Source of the DNA: an uncultured Agathobaculum sp.
Lineage (GTDB): Bacteria; Bacillota; Clostridia; Oscillospirales; Butyricicoccaceae
Assembly: GCA_934504345.1 (NCBI GenBank)
Contig: CAKSVR010000015.1
Coordinates: forward strand, 1-44,114
Direction of reading: 5' to 3'
Length of the DNA stretch: 44,114 nucleotides
The notes beneath the pieces were generated by a model. The model did no database searches. It had not been told where the DNA came from and saw only the letters and a list, made by a program, of their open reading frames with translations. The position numbers and the translations under genes were made by a program. Positions 1 through 8,369 of this stretch are shown piece by piece. How positions within the stretch are numbered: the stretch's first letter is position 1; each line of letters begins with the position of its first letter.

Positions 1-9
1 GAATTTGAC

Positions 10-414
10 TTAATATCCATGGTCAACATGCTGCCACTTTCCGCCATCTGTTCTAACTAAAATCCACTTCCAATCACTGTATGTACTATTTGGATTCAAA
101 GACCCGTCTCCACCAGATGAATCAACATCGAATGAAGATAATAAAACAATGACTTCATCTGCATTGTTTCTGTCTGCCCAATCTTTATGATCTTTCGTGC
201 AGTCATCTCCGGCATAGTAAATTTCTGTGAGAGTGCATCCTTTCCAGTCACTCTTAAACTCCTTTTTTATTGTGTCAATAGCGGCTTTAATATCCTCTTC
301 TGAATAGCTCTCTGATTCAACATTATGAGTTTTTACTTCACTGACATCTCCACCACAAGCACTCAAACCAAATAAAAGCATAATACATAGCATTGTACAT
401 ACGATTTTCTTCAT
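10..414 (-). CDS. small secreted lipoprotein of unknown function
   Basis: Encodes 134 residues beginning MKKIVCTM, with a short lysine-rich N-terminus, a hydrophobic stretch and a lipobox LSAC near residue 20, so it should be exported and lipid-anchored on the outer face of the membrane. The mature part is acidic and ends in a WKWILVRTDGGKWQ motif that recurs in small clostridial lipoproteins; no catalytic motif is visible. The start is fixed by an AAGGAGG site 7 bases upstream; a longer in-frame reading upstream overlaps prmC and has no ribosome site. It lies 23 bases after prmC on the same strand but is clearly more AT-rich than its neighbours, which suggests later acquisition. Function not recognised. 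Confidence 0.8.
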   Translation of the reverse strand: MKKIVCTMLCIMLLFGLSACGGDVSEVKTHNVESESYSEEDIKAAIDTIKKEFKSDWKGCTLTEIYYAGDDCTKDHKDWADRNNADEVIVLLSSFDVDSSGGDGSLNPNSTYSDWKWILVRTDGGKWQHVDHGY

Positions 415-437
415 ACAAGACCTCCTTAAATTCAGAT

Positions 438-1325
438 TTACGCCTCTCTCGTCAAATCGACCTCCGGCCGGGTATTCGTGCCGTACACAATGCGCGGCAC
501 GCCGCTGAAATCCTCCGCGATGGCAACGTCCGCGTAGCCATGCTCCCGCATGATGGCAGCCACCTCGTCCGCCTGATGCCAGCCGCACTCGAACAGCAGT
601 CTGCCGCCCGGCACGAGCCGCTCACCCCAGCTGTCGCAGATGGCGTGGTAGAAATCCAGACCGTCCTCGCCGCCGTACAGCGCCTCGTGCGGTTCGAAAT
701 CGGCCACGCTGCGGTCGAGCGCCTGCATCTCATCGCCCGTCACATACGGCGGATTGGAAACGATAATATCGAACTGCCCGAGCCCATGCGGCGGTGTCTG
801 CATCACATCGGCGTGCATGGCGAACACACGGCTGCTCACGCCGAGCGTGCGGGCGTTCTCGCGGGTGATGTGCAGTGCGCCTTCGGACAGGTCGATGGCC
901 GTCACACGGGCATCCTCGACCGCGTGCGCGGCGGCAATGCCGATGCAGCCGGAGCCGCAGCACAGATCGAGGATGCGCGGCGAAACGCGCTTTTTGGCCT
1001 GCTCGATGACGAGCTCACACAGGCGTTCGGTGTCCGAGCGCGGGATGAGCACCGAACGGTCCACCTTGAACGTCAGCCCGTAGAAATCCCACTCACCGAG
1101 GATGTACGCCAGCGGTTCGCCGTCCAGACAGCGGTCGCAGAGCAGATTGGCATAGTCCACGGTCGTATCGTCAATGTAGGAGTGCGCCCAGCCGGCGGTG
1201 TGATTTTTGTCGGCCTTGCAGGCGTAGGCGGTCAGCTCACGCGCGGTGAGCGACGGCATCGGGTCACCGCCCTTTTTGAAGCGGTGGAACAGCTGCATAT
1301 AAACATCGTTGATGGTCTTTGTCAA
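438..1325 (-). CDS. prmC: peptide chain release factor N5-glutamine methyltransferase
   Basis: PrmC/HemK methylates the glutamine of the GGQ loop of release factors RF1 and RF2 in the cytoplasm using S-adenosylmethionine. The 295-residue product has an N-terminal helical domain with the family signature PLAYILGEWDFYG (residues about 71-83), the SAM-binding loop LDLCCGSGCIGI (119-130) and the catalytic NPPY motif (191-194). The start is chosen as TTG because AGGGGG lies 9 bases upstream of it; an ATG nine bases earlier overlaps that site almost directly. It is the distal gene of the minus-strand run RR-HK-DUF1385-dus-prmC; a DUF1385-prmC pairing is common in Clostridia. A hairpin lies between it and dus. 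Confidence 0.93.
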   Translation of the reverse strand: MTKTINDVYMQLFHRFKKGGDPMPSLTARELTAYACKADKNHTAGWAHSYIDDTTVDYANLLCDRCLDGEPLAYILGEWDFYGLTFKVDRSVLIPRSDTERLCELVIEQAKKRVSPRILDLCCGSGCIGIAAAHAVEDARVTAIDLSEGALHITRENARTLGVSSRVFAMHADVMQTPPHGLGQFDIIVSNPPYVTGDEMQALDRSVADFEPHEALYGGEDGLDFYHAICDSWGERLVPGGRLLFECGWHQADEVAAIMREHGYADVAIAEDFSGVPRIVYGTNTRPEVDLTREA

Positions 1326-1348
1326 ACAAAACATCCCCCTGAATATAA

Positions 1349-1375
1349 GGGCACACAAAAGTGTGCCCGTTTTTT
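1349..1375. terminator. hairpin with T-run between dus and prmC
   Basis: A perfect 8-bp stem GGGCACAC / GTGTGCCC with an AAAA loop. On the plus strand it is followed by GTTTTTT, the form of an intrinsic terminator, although no plus-strand gene reads into it. On the minus strand it sits in the leader of prmC and would act only as a weak terminator or mRNA-processing hairpin. Confidence 0.5.
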
Positions 1376-2339
1376 ATGCCGGTCTGAACCACATCGGAAC
1401 AGCTTTCTCTCTGACGGGGCAGTTCCGGAACACTGCGGCCGCCGCCGACTGAAATTCCGCGGCATTCTTTGCCTTTTTGATGGCCTTTCCGGGTTTTTCG
1501 CTGTTCTCGAACAGGTTCAGATGGTAAAACCAGATCTCTTTCATGCGGAGCATGGCGATGCGGCTGTCGCCGAATGCCTCGCAGTAGCGTGCAAACAGCG
1601 TGTCGTGGAACGCTTCGAGCATTTTGCTGTCTGCCGCTTTGCCGCCGGTCAGGCGTGTCACGAGGGACGGGTCAGCAATGAGCCCGCGCCCGATCATCAG
1701 CGCGTGTACAGCGGGATAGCGTTCTGCGACCGCGCGTGCATCCTGTTCGTTCACCACATCACCGTTGTAGCATACCGGCATGGTGCAGCGCGGAAGCGCC
1801 GCCGCGAAATCGTTCTCGCGCACCTTGCCCTTGTAAAAATCCTGCCGCACGCGCGGATGGATGGTCAGCTCGGTGATGGGATAGCGGTTGTAGATTTCGA
1901 GCAGGCGGCTGAACTCCTCGGGCTCGTGTACACCGAGGCGGGTCTTGACCGAAATGCCCTCGCACCGGGAGAACACCTCGTTCAAAAAGCGGTCGAGCTC
2001 ATCCGGGTGGGCGAGAAAGCCCGCACCCTTGCCTTTGGCTGTCACCGTGCCGGACGGGCAGCCGAGATTGAGATTGACCTCGGCATAGCCGAGGTCATGC
2101 AGGGCGTTCACCGCCCAGATACAGTCCGCCGCTGACTTGGTGAGCAGCTGCGGGACAGCGGGCACGCCGATGTTGTATTCCGGCAGCACATCGCGCTTCT
2201 GGCGCGGCGTGAGCTTGGCGCTGGTCGTGGGCGTGATGAACGGCATGAAATACTTGTCCATGCCGGGGAAAAATTCGCGGTGCGTGCGGCGGTAGACAGC
2301 GCCTGTCACGCCCTCCATCGGAGCAAAGTAATAGCGCAT
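1374..2339 (-). CDS. tRNA-dihydrouridine synthase family protein
   Basis: A flavin-dependent reductase of the Dus family, converting uridines in the tRNA D-loop to dihydrouridine. The 321-residue protein starts MRYYFAPMEGVT, the classic Dus N-terminus, and carries NLNLGCPSG with the catalytic cysteine at about residue 94, followed by KGKGAGFL and the FMN-binding VKTRLG strand. The ATG at 2339 gives the canonical start; a GTG four codons earlier overlaps the stop of the preceding DUF1385 gene and would add MVNA. Either start implies translational coupling to DUF1385. Which uridine it modifies cannot be told from sequence. The fold assignment is firm, the subfamily is not. Confidence 0.92.
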   Translation of the reverse strand: MRYYFAPMEGVTGAVYRRTHREFFPGMDKYFMPFITPTTSAKLTPRQKRDVLPEYNIGVPAVPQLLTKSAADCIWAVNALHDLGYAEVNLNLGCPSGTVTAKGKGAGFLAHPDELDRFLNEVFSRCEGISVKTRLGVHEPEEFSRLLEIYNRYPITELTIHPRVRQDFYKGKVRENDFAAALPRCTMPVCYNGDVVNEQDARAVAERYPAVHALMIGRGLIADPSLVTRLTGGKAADSKMLEAFHDTLFARYCEAFGDSRIAMLRMKEIWFYHLNLFENSEKPGKAIKKAKNAAEFQSAAAAVFRNCPVREKAVPMWFRPA

Positions 2340-2344
2340 GGCGT

Positions 2345-3280
2345 TTACCACTCGTCCGAGCCGTCATCCGGGATGACGGCTTTCATCGCGGTGATGGCGA
2401 CCTCGATCATGGAGTCGTCCGGCTCGAATACGGTCAAATGCTGCACCATCAGACCCGGCCAGCGCAGTGCGCGGGAAAGGATGCTCTCCGAGCGGCCCGC
2501 GTAGCGGTTGAACTCATAGCTGAAGCCGACAACGAGCGGCAGCAGGATGAGGTGCGCCAGCATCCGCAAAAACGGGTTGGTGATGTCGATGATGGAGAAC
2601 ACGATGGACGAAACGATGGTCGCGATGATGATGAGCACGAACATAAAGCTCGTGCCGCAGCGCGGGTGGTATTTGCCCTGCCTGCGGACGTTCTCGACGG
2701 TCAGCTCTTCACCGGCCTCGTAGCAGAAAATGGTCTTGTGCTCCGCGCCGTGGTATTCGAACGTGCGGCGGATGTCCTTCATATGCGATACCGACCACAT
2801 GAACAGCAGGAACAGCACGACACGCACGCAGCCCTCCAGCACATTGCGGGCGAGCACGCCCCAGCTTTTGGGCACAAAGCCGCCGAGAAAGCTCGGCAGC
2901 AGCAGGAACAGGCCGACCGGCAGGGCAATGCCGACCACGGTCGAAATGCCGAGGATGATCTTGTTGAGACCCTCCGAGCCGAACTTGTTCTCCAGCCACG
3001 TTTCAAATTTAGAGGGCGGCACATCGGCTTCCTCGTCCTCGAAGAACGAAGCCGAGTAGTTGATGGCCTGAATGCCGTCCTTCATCGCGGTGAACAGGGT
3101 GTATGCGCCGCGGAACACGGGCTTTTCCCACAGCGGTGCGCGGGTGGGAGCGGGATCGATCTTGCTGACCAGTTCGCCGCCCGCCTTGCGGACGACCGTG
3201 CAGGACTGCTTCGGGCCCTTCATTACGATACCCTCGATGATCGCCTGACCGCCGATGGTGGTTTTCTTTTGCGTTGTCAT
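2345..3280 (-). CDS. DUF1385 family integral membrane protein (YqhQ-like)
   Basis: A 311-residue protein with the DUF1385 signature IGGQAIIEGIVMKGP at residues 9-23 and the central FEYHGAEHKTIFCYEAGEELTVENVR block, followed by HPRCGTSFM. Several hydrophobic segments (about 109-131, 145-163, 214-255) make it a membrane protein. The conserved histidines, cysteines and glutamates look like a metal site, but the biochemical role of the family is not established to my knowledge. Its ATG overlaps the TGA of the histidine kinase by four bases (ATGA), so the two are translationally coupled, and its own end overlaps the start region of dus. Confidence 0.9.
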   Translation of the reverse strand: MTTQKKTTIGGQAIIEGIVMKGPKQSCTVVRKAGGELVSKIDPAPTRAPLWEKPVFRGAYTLFTAMKDGIQAINYSASFFEDEEADVPPSKFETWLENKFGSEGLNKIILGISTVVGIALPVGLFLLLPSFLGGFVPKSWGVLARNVLEGCVRVVLFLLFMWSVSHMKDIRRTFEYHGAEHKTIFCYEAGEELTVENVRRQGKYHPRCGTSFMFVLIIIATIVSSIVFSIIDITNPFLRMLAHLILLPLVVGFSYEFNRYAGRSESILSRALRWPGLMVQHLTVFEPDDSMIEVAITAMKAVIPDDGSDEW

Positions 3281-4827
3281 GAATGATCTCCTTCGGTTAA
3301 CGGGGTGTCGGGCAGCTTGGGAACAGCGCCCGTGATGCCGAGGGCTTCCTCGGACTTGGCGGAGGGCAGGGTAACGGTGACAGTCGTTCCCTTGCCGACC
3401 TCGGAGGCAATATCCACCGTGCCGCCGTGCATGGAAACGATTTCCTCCGTCACGGCAAGGCCGATGCCGCTGCCGCGCTGCTTGGACGAGCCCTTGTAGA
3501 ATTTCTCCTTGACGAACGGCAGCTCGGATTCCGGGATGCCCTGTCCGTAGTCGCGCACCGAGGCCACGATATTGCCGCCGTCGCGCATGAGGTCGATGTC
3601 GATCTGTTTGCCGTCGCCGCCGTACTTCGCGGCGTTGTCCAGAATATTGAGGAATACCTGCTTCATGCGGTGGCGGTCGCCGTTGATGTAGTAATTTGCA
3701 TCCACATCCTCGTCATACAGCAGGCGGATACCGCTCTTTTTGAGCAGATTTTCGTACATATACACCGCCTCATACAGCTCGATGGACAGGTCGAAGGTTT
3801 CGATCTCCAGCTTCATGCGGCCGGACTCGATACGCGCGAAATCCAAAAGCTCTTCGACCATGCGGGTCAGGCGGCCCGCCTCCTTCTGGATGATGGTGAG
3901 TCCCTGCATGACCTCCTCCGGGTCCTCGCCGCCGCCCGCGAGCAGCGTTTCGCTCCAGCCGCCGATGGCGGTCAGCGGTGTACGCAGCTCGTGCGATACC
4001 GAGGAAATGAAGTCGTTCTTCATGCGCTCGGCGCGGCTGATCTCGTCCGACATATAGTTGATGGTGTCGCACAGCTCACCGATCTCATCGTCGTAGGTCT
4101 TTTGCAGGCGCACGCCGTAACGGCCCGCCGCGATCTCCTTGGCGATGGTGTTGATCTTGAGCACCGGATCGACGATAGACCGGATAAAGTAGCTGTTGGA
4201 GGCCACAACGAGGATGAGGAACACCAGACACGCCAGCAGCGAAAAGCCGACGATCATCCATATCTGGCGCTCGACGATACGCAGCGAGGTGATGTACCGC
4301 ACGCCGCCGACCAGATCGCCGCGCGAGGAGAGCAGCGGCGCAGTAATGCTCATCACGCGCTCACCGGAGAGCGGGTCGCGGCCGGTGAACACGGCGGTCT
4401 TCTGCGAGGAGAGCGCCTGCGAGGCATCCTCGGTGGAGGCCATGCCGCCGCCGGACAGTCCGGAGGTGGACAGCAGGATGCGGCCGCCGGCATCAAGGAA
4501 CTGCTGCTCGAACTTGTTCTGCTCCTGAAAGGTTGAAACAGTGGCCTCGGCCTGTGAGTAAAACTGGTCGTAGGTGTCGGTGAAGTATTTTCGGAACGTG
4601 TCCGAGGTGGTCGCCGCACGGGATGCGAGATTGTCGCGCACGGTGGCATAGTAATAGCCCGAAATGCCCACGGAGATCAGGATAACGACCACAGCGAGGA
4701 TGACGAGCACAAAGGACAGCGAGTTCACCAGCCAGCGGCCCTTGATGCCGCCGGGCGAGTGCTGCACCTTGGGCACAGCCGGCTGCGGCGGCGCTTCGGG
4801 CTTGGTTTTTTTCTTGCGATTTGTCAT
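3277..4827 (-). CDS. membrane sensor histidine kinase with HAMP domain
   Basis: The sensor of a two-component pair with the response regulator just upstream. The 516 residues run: basic cytoplasmic tail, membrane segment about 33-60, extracellular sensor region about 61-188 with a dCache/PAS-like ending, second membrane segment 189-210, HAMP linker 211-265, phospho-acceptor motif SSVSHELRTPLTAI with His279, N-box ILDNAAKYG, then DYGQGIPE and the GSGIGLAV G2 box. All catalytic boxes are intact. It has an extra C-terminal tail of about 30 residues after the ATPase domain. It follows the regulator by 50 bases and overlaps DUF1385 by four. The signal is unknown; the architecture resembles cell-envelope sensors of the PhoR/ResE type. 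Confidence 0.94.
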   Translation of the reverse strand: MTNRKKKTKPEAPPQPAVPKVQHSPGGIKGRWLVNSLSFVLVILAVVVILISVGISGYYYATVRDNLASRAATTSDTFRKYFTDTYDQFYSQAEATVSTFQEQNKFEQQFLDAGGRILLSTSGLSGGGMASTEDASQALSSQKTAVFTGRDPLSGERVMSITAPLLSSRGDLVGGVRYITSLRIVERQIWMIVGFSLLACLVFLILVVASNSYFIRSIVDPVLKINTIAKEIAAGRYGVRLQKTYDDEIGELCDTINYMSDEISRAERMKNDFISSVSHELRTPLTAIGGWSETLLAGGGEDPEEVMQGLTIIQKEAGRLTRMVEELLDFARIESGRMKLEIETFDLSIELYEAVYMYENLLKKSGIRLLYDEDVDANYYINGDRHRMKQVFLNILDNAAKYGGDGKQIDIDLMRDGGNIVASVRDYGQGIPESELPFVKEKFYKGSSKQRGSGIGLAVTEEIVSMHGGTVDIASEVGKGTTVTVTLPSAKSEEALGITGAVPKLPDTPLTEGDHS

Positions 4828-4877
4828 AGAGAATGGCCTTTCTGTTCAATAAGGCGTAACGCCATATGCGGGAGGTC

Positions 4878-5567
4878 TTAACCCTCCCACATATAACCAT
4901 AGCCGCGCACGGTGACGATATAGGTCGGATACGCGGGATTGTCCTCGATTTTGATACGCAGACGGCGGATGTTGACATCCACGATCTTGAGCTCGCCGAC
5001 ATAGTGGTGTCCCCAGACCATTTCGAGCAGCTCGTCGCGCGAGAGTGCCTTGCCGATGTTCTCCATGAACGCCTTGAGCAGACCGTACTCGATCTGGGTC
5101 AGCTCGATCTTAACGCCGTTCTTGAGCACCTCGCGGGCACGCAGATTGAGCTTGAACGGGCCGGACTTGATAACGTCCTCCTCCGCGAACGGCGAACCGG
5201 ATACGCGGCGGTAGAGCGCATCGACACGCGCGGCCAGCTCCACGACCGAGAACGGCTTGGTGACGTAATCGTCCGCGCCGTTCATCAGGCCGGTGACCTT
5301 GTCGGCTTCCTGCGTGCGGGCCGTCAGCATGATAACGCCCGCCTGATAGCCTGCGCCGCGCAGCGCGCGGCAGACCTCGTAGCCGTCAATGCCGGGCAGC
5401 ATCACATCGAGCACGGCAACGGCAATATCCTGATTATCGTGGTATTTTTCCAGCGCGATCTCGCCGGTTTCGGCCTCAATGACCTCGTAGCCGCTGCGTT
5501 TCAGGTTGAGCACCAGAAAGGAGCGGATGTTTTCTTCGTCTTCCAGTACCAGTATCTTGCGCTTCAT
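4878..5567 (-). CDS. OmpR/PhoB-family response regulator
   Basis: A 229-residue DNA-binding response regulator. The receiver domain (1-115) shows the acidic pair Asp10/Glu11, the phospho-acceptor Asp54 in VLDVMLPGIDG, Thr82 in MLTAR and Lys104 in TKPF. The C-terminal winged-helix domain (about 130-229) has the LTQIEYGLLKAF and VDVNIRRLRIKIE helices and the YGYMWEG ending. The ATG is set by GAGGAGG eight bases upstream. It leads the minus-strand operon with its cognate kinase; a MITE-like palindrome lies just upstream, so its promoter is probably within or just beyond that element. Target genes cannot be deduced. Confidence 0.94.
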   Translation of the reverse strand: MKRKILVLEDEENIRSFLVLNLKRSGYEVIEAETGEIALEKYHDNQDIAVAVLDVMLPGIDGYEVCRALRGAGYQAGVIMLTARTQEADKVTGLMNGADDYVTKPFSVVELAARVDALYRRVSGSPFAEEDVIKSGPFKLNLRAREVLKNGVKIELTQIEYGLLKAFMENIGKALSRDELLEMVWGHHYVGELKIVDVNIRRLRIKIEDNPAYPTYIVTVRGYGYMWEG

Positions 5568-5621
5568 TGTTATCCTCCTCTTATTTATGCGCTCAGGGCA
5601 ATACTGCAAAAATTGGTGGTT

Positions 5622-5789
5622 TTAGGGCAATACCGCATAATTGAACAAGAGTGATTTGCGAGTAAATTTTGTGTACTGACGAGGCACAGTTTTGCGGTAA
5701 TACTTGATGTATTACCGTGAAACTGCAACAAAGTCAGGGCACAAAATTTCCGCAAAGCACCGCCGCTTTAATTGTGCGGTGTTGCCCTA
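5622..5789. repeat. MITE-like palindromic element, copy 1
   Basis: A roughly 165-bp imperfect palindrome with terminal inverted repeats (GGGCAATACCGCATAATT at the left, the inverse of AATTGTGCGGTGTTGCCC at the right) and a second inner inverted pair around GCGGTAATAC...GTATTACCG. TA is present on both outer edges, as expected from a TA target-site duplication. A second copy, about 94 percent identical by eye and in the opposite orientation, lies at 21243-21409. No transposase is encoded. The right edge supplies the TAG stop codon of the neighbouring lipoprotein gene. Confidence 0.85.
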
Positions 5790-7121
5790 GTTGTTCCACG
5801 CCAGCGTTACGAGCGAGAAGCGGCTCTGAATTTCCTCAGCAGTGAGTGCAAGCTCGCTCTGCTGGGTGCCGTTTGTCAGCTTGGCGAAGTAGATGGTCTG
5901 TGCGGTCTGTCCGAGCTGTATCAGGTCGCTGCGGCCCGCATAATATTCGCGGTTGGAGCCGGTCGCGCAGTAAATGCTGAACAGCGGGATGGACGGCTGA
6001 TCCTTGCGGTATTCGTAAAACTCGACATAGCTCAGGCCGCCGTCGCTGGCCTTTACCGCAGTGATGCGGTCGTGCCAGTTCTGGTCGATACGCAGGCTCC
6101 AGCCATCCGAAATGTTCTGATAGGTGGTCGAAACCTTAGCCGGCAGCGTACCGATGCCATAGGCGTACCAGTCGAGCATATACACGGCATCCGAGGCGGA
6201 GGCATCGGTGTAGCCCGCCATCAGCACGGCGCGGGGCAGCTCGGTGATGCCGTCGCTGTTGATGTCAGCCGCGTAGACAGCGACCGGGCGGTAGGTGCTG
6301 TGGCTGGCGGTGTCCTCGCCGTCAAGCGCCAGATTCCGCAGGCCGCCATCCGCATAGACGAAAATATCCGTCATCAGGCCCGCGCCGTTCACGAGCTTTT
6401 CCTCCGCGAATACGGCGGCGTGGCTGTCGAGCACGCGGCCGGTCTGCATCCGCTCAACGGCGGCGGTGGCCTGACTGGTAGCCGCCTCACCGGCCAGCAG
6501 CATGGAGCCGTTGTCGTAGGCATACAGCCGCGCCACGCGCTTGCCCGCCGAGTCGCTCGTGATGAGCAGCAGGTCCTTGGCGCCGTTGGCAGTCAGGTCT
6601 GTCAGCTCCATCGCGGTGTACTCGGTTTCGAGGATGATGCCGGGTGTACACTGCTCGTCAAAGTTGCACATGGTGAGGGCGCTGGTGCCGTCGCCGGGCA
6701 GCCGCCAGGTGAGCACCATGCCGCGCCGTCCGTTCGGCTCGATGGCCGGGAACTCGACCGAGCGCAGCGCCGTGCCGCGGCCGTCGATCGTACCGGTGCA
6801 GACGTAGCTGTCCTCCTGCTTGCGGTAAACAGCGGCGGTGTAGTTGTTGCTCGTTGCCGAGGTCGAACCCCGGAAGAACGTGATGGCCTCTTCCACGCCG
6901 TCGCCGTCCAGATCGACCAGCTGGATGGCGGAGCGGTTCTCGCCCTCGGTCGGGGAGGCGTAGGAAACACCCTGCGCCAGCTGCTTTTCCAGCTCAGCCT
7001 GCAGGGTCTGGTAGTTGCGGGAAGGCTTGGGCGCGGCCAGCAGGTCGTCGCCCGAGGGAAACGCACAGCCGCCCAGCAGCAAAAGGGCGAGGAGTGCGGG
7101 TAAAATTCGCAGTGATCTCAT
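5787..7121 (-). CDS. lipoprotein with FG-GAP/EF-hand-like motif
   Basis: A 444-residue exported protein with a signal peptide and lipobox LGGC at residue 19. The mature region has one clear calcium-binding-type motif, LVDLDGDGVEEAI, and a second, ADINSDGITELPRA, as in FG-GAP/VCBS propeller-like or dockerin-like loops, so a surface beta-propeller-like fold is plausible. No enzymatic motif is seen. The ATG at 7121 is preceded by GGGAG; an upstream in-frame start has no signal-peptide logic. The final codon is a TAG formed at the edge of the MITE-like element, so the original C-terminus may have been slightly different. Monocistronic, minus strand. Confidence 0.8.
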   Translation of the reverse strand: MRSLRILPALLALLLLGGCAFPSGDDLLAAPKPSRNYQTLQAELEKQLAQGVSYASPTEGENRSAIQLVDLDGDGVEEAITFFRGSTSATSNNYTAAVYRKQEDSYVCTGTIDGRGTALRSVEFPAIEPNGRRGMVLTWRLPGDGTSALTMCNFDEQCTPGIILETEYTAMELTDLTANGAKDLLLITSDSAGKRVARLYAYDNGSMLLAGEAATSQATAAVERMQTGRVLDSHAAVFAEEKLVNGAGLMTDIFVYADGGLRNLALDGEDTASHSTYRPVAVYAADINSDGITELPRAVLMAGYTDASASDAVYMLDWYAYGIGTLPAKVSTTYQNISDGWSLRIDQNWHDRITAVKASDGGLSYVEFYEYRKDQPSIPLFSIYCATGSNREYYAGRSDLIQLGQTAQTIYFAKLTNGTQQSELALTAEEIQSRFSLVTLAWNN

Positions 7122-7284
7122 GGATTTCTCCCATTCAAAGGAATGTGGGTGGATGAAAATAATTTCTGACACCTATACATAATAAGTATAGCACAATCCA
7201 CACCTGTGTGGTACTGAAATTTCTGTGAATTTCCGCCGTTTTCCGCCCCCAAAGGGAGTAAAAAAGACACAGTGCGGCAAAAGA

Positions 7285-7572
7285 AAAGGGCGCACATTCG
7301 TGCGCCCCTGACAGGTCGATAGATATGAATATAGTGATTGCTGATTGTGGATATTCCGCGCGTTAGCGCGCATAAAATAGAATTTGCACAGCAAATTCAT
7401 AAAAACCGGGAGCGTGTATCTCGGTTTTTATACCTTAAGAGGGAAAAAGTTTCCGTATGGGAACTTTTGGACGACTTTGGAACGGCCTACGGTCCGTTCC
7501 TGCTTGTCGGCGAAACTGTAGTTTCGCGACAGCCTAAAGGGCGCACATTCGTGCGCCCCTGACAGGTCGATA
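7285..7572. repeat. hairpin array bounded by two 37-bp direct repeats
   Basis: Most of the 460-base gap between two minus-strand genes is taken up by consecutive stem-loops. Identical 37-bp repeats occupy 7285-7321 and 7536-7572, each with the hairpin GGGCGCAC-ATTC-GTGCGCCC and then CTGACAGGTCGATA. Between them come GCGCG-TTAG-CGCGC (7358-7371), GAATTTGC-ACA-GCAAATTC (7380-7398), AAAAACCG...CGGTTTTT (7401-7429), AAAAGTTTCC...GGGAACTTTT (7445-7468), GGAACGG...CCGTTCC (7479-7500) and GCGAAAC-TGTA-GTTTCGC (7510-7527). No open frame with a ribosome site is evident. Confidence 0.75.
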
Positions 7573-7583
7573 TATCGCTGTGC

Positions 7584-8321
7584 TCAGTACCGCATAAACG
7601 GTACACCGTGCGGTTTGGCCGCACCGGGCGGCAGCAGCGCCGCCGTGATGTCCGGCCGTCCGGTTTCGATGAAATTCACGCCGTCCGCGATGAGCCGTTT
7701 GAGCTCGTTCGGGTCGTCGGTGGGCAGGCTCATGGTGAACAGCCCGGCCTGACGGCACGCCATCAGCAGCCGGCGTGTCAGGTGCGCGGGCGCGGCCCGC
7801 AGACCAAACAGTCCGGTCGTTTGCGCGGCGTTCACCAGTGCGTCAACGTTATCCGGTATGGCGGGCAGCTCGCCCATGATGTGCAGATCGGGTGTGGCGG
7901 AGGCGATGCGTGCCGCCTCGACCAGTCCCAGCCCGACGAAAATGGTTTCGTCCAGATGCTCCTCGCGGCGCAGTGTCATACGCAGCTGCGGCAGCAGCTT
8001 TTGATTGCGTACCGTAATGGCGAGCTTGCTCCGGCAGGTGCGGGCCAGCTCGATGGCCTGTCCGGCGGGGATGAGCTGCGGCGCAGCGCGATGCAGCTCG
8101 GCGTAGCTGTATTCGCCGATGTTCATGCGCGTGCCGTTCGGCGAGAGCACCCAGCCGGTCGTTGACAGCACGGCGAGCCCGTCCGAGGACAGGTCGATAG
8201 ACAGGCAGCAGCCTTGCGCGCCCTCGTCGTTGCCGGCGAGAATGGATTCCAGTCCGTCCGGGGCGGTATCCATGCAGCCGCTCGAGGACAGGATAAAAGT
8301 ATCCTTATTGGTATAAGACAA
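7584..8321 (-). CDS. degenerate glycerophosphodiester phosphodiesterase-like protein
   Basis: A 245-residue protein with the layout of a GDPD TIM barrel: an APDGLESILAG...GCCLSIDLSSDGLAVLS N-terminus matching the family pattern aPENT...GadgiElDvqlTkDg, and the C-terminal IADGVNFIETGRPD matching GvdgiiTDrPd. The catalytic residues are missing: the usual His-Arg-Gly is Ser-Ser-Gly (13-15), the metal-binding Glu of ElD is Ser41, and the general His-Asp pair is Thr54-Thr55. If the alignment is right it cannot hydrolyse glycerophosphodiesters and may be a binding or scaffold protein. TTG is chosen as start because AAGGGGG lies eight bases upstream; a GTG seven codons earlier lacks a site. Assignment to the fold is moderate. 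Confidence 0.7.
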   Translation of the reverse strand: MSYTNKDTFILSSSGCMDTAPDGLESILAGNDEGAQGCCLSIDLSSDGLAVLSTTGWVLSPNGTRMNIGEYSYAELHRAAPQLIPAGQAIELARTCRSKLAITVRNQKLLPQLRMTLRREEHLDETIFVGLGLVEAARIASATPDLHIMGELPAIPDNVDALVNAAQTTGLFGLRAAPAHLTRRLLMACRQAGLFTMSLPTDDPNELKRLIADGVNFIETGRPDITAALLPPGAAKPHGVPFMRY

Positions 8322-8369
8322 TACCGATACCCCCTTGATCACAGGGTTTTCTGAGGCAATACCGCAATA

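Noticed and set aside
393..2135. A 580-codon plus-strand frame across prmC and dus
   Set aside because: Spans two genes and their gap on the opposite strand with His/Arg/Ala-rich composition; no start signal.
7285..7572. CRISPR array
   Set aside because: Only two copies of the repeat, 251 bases apart, no regular spacers and no cas genes.
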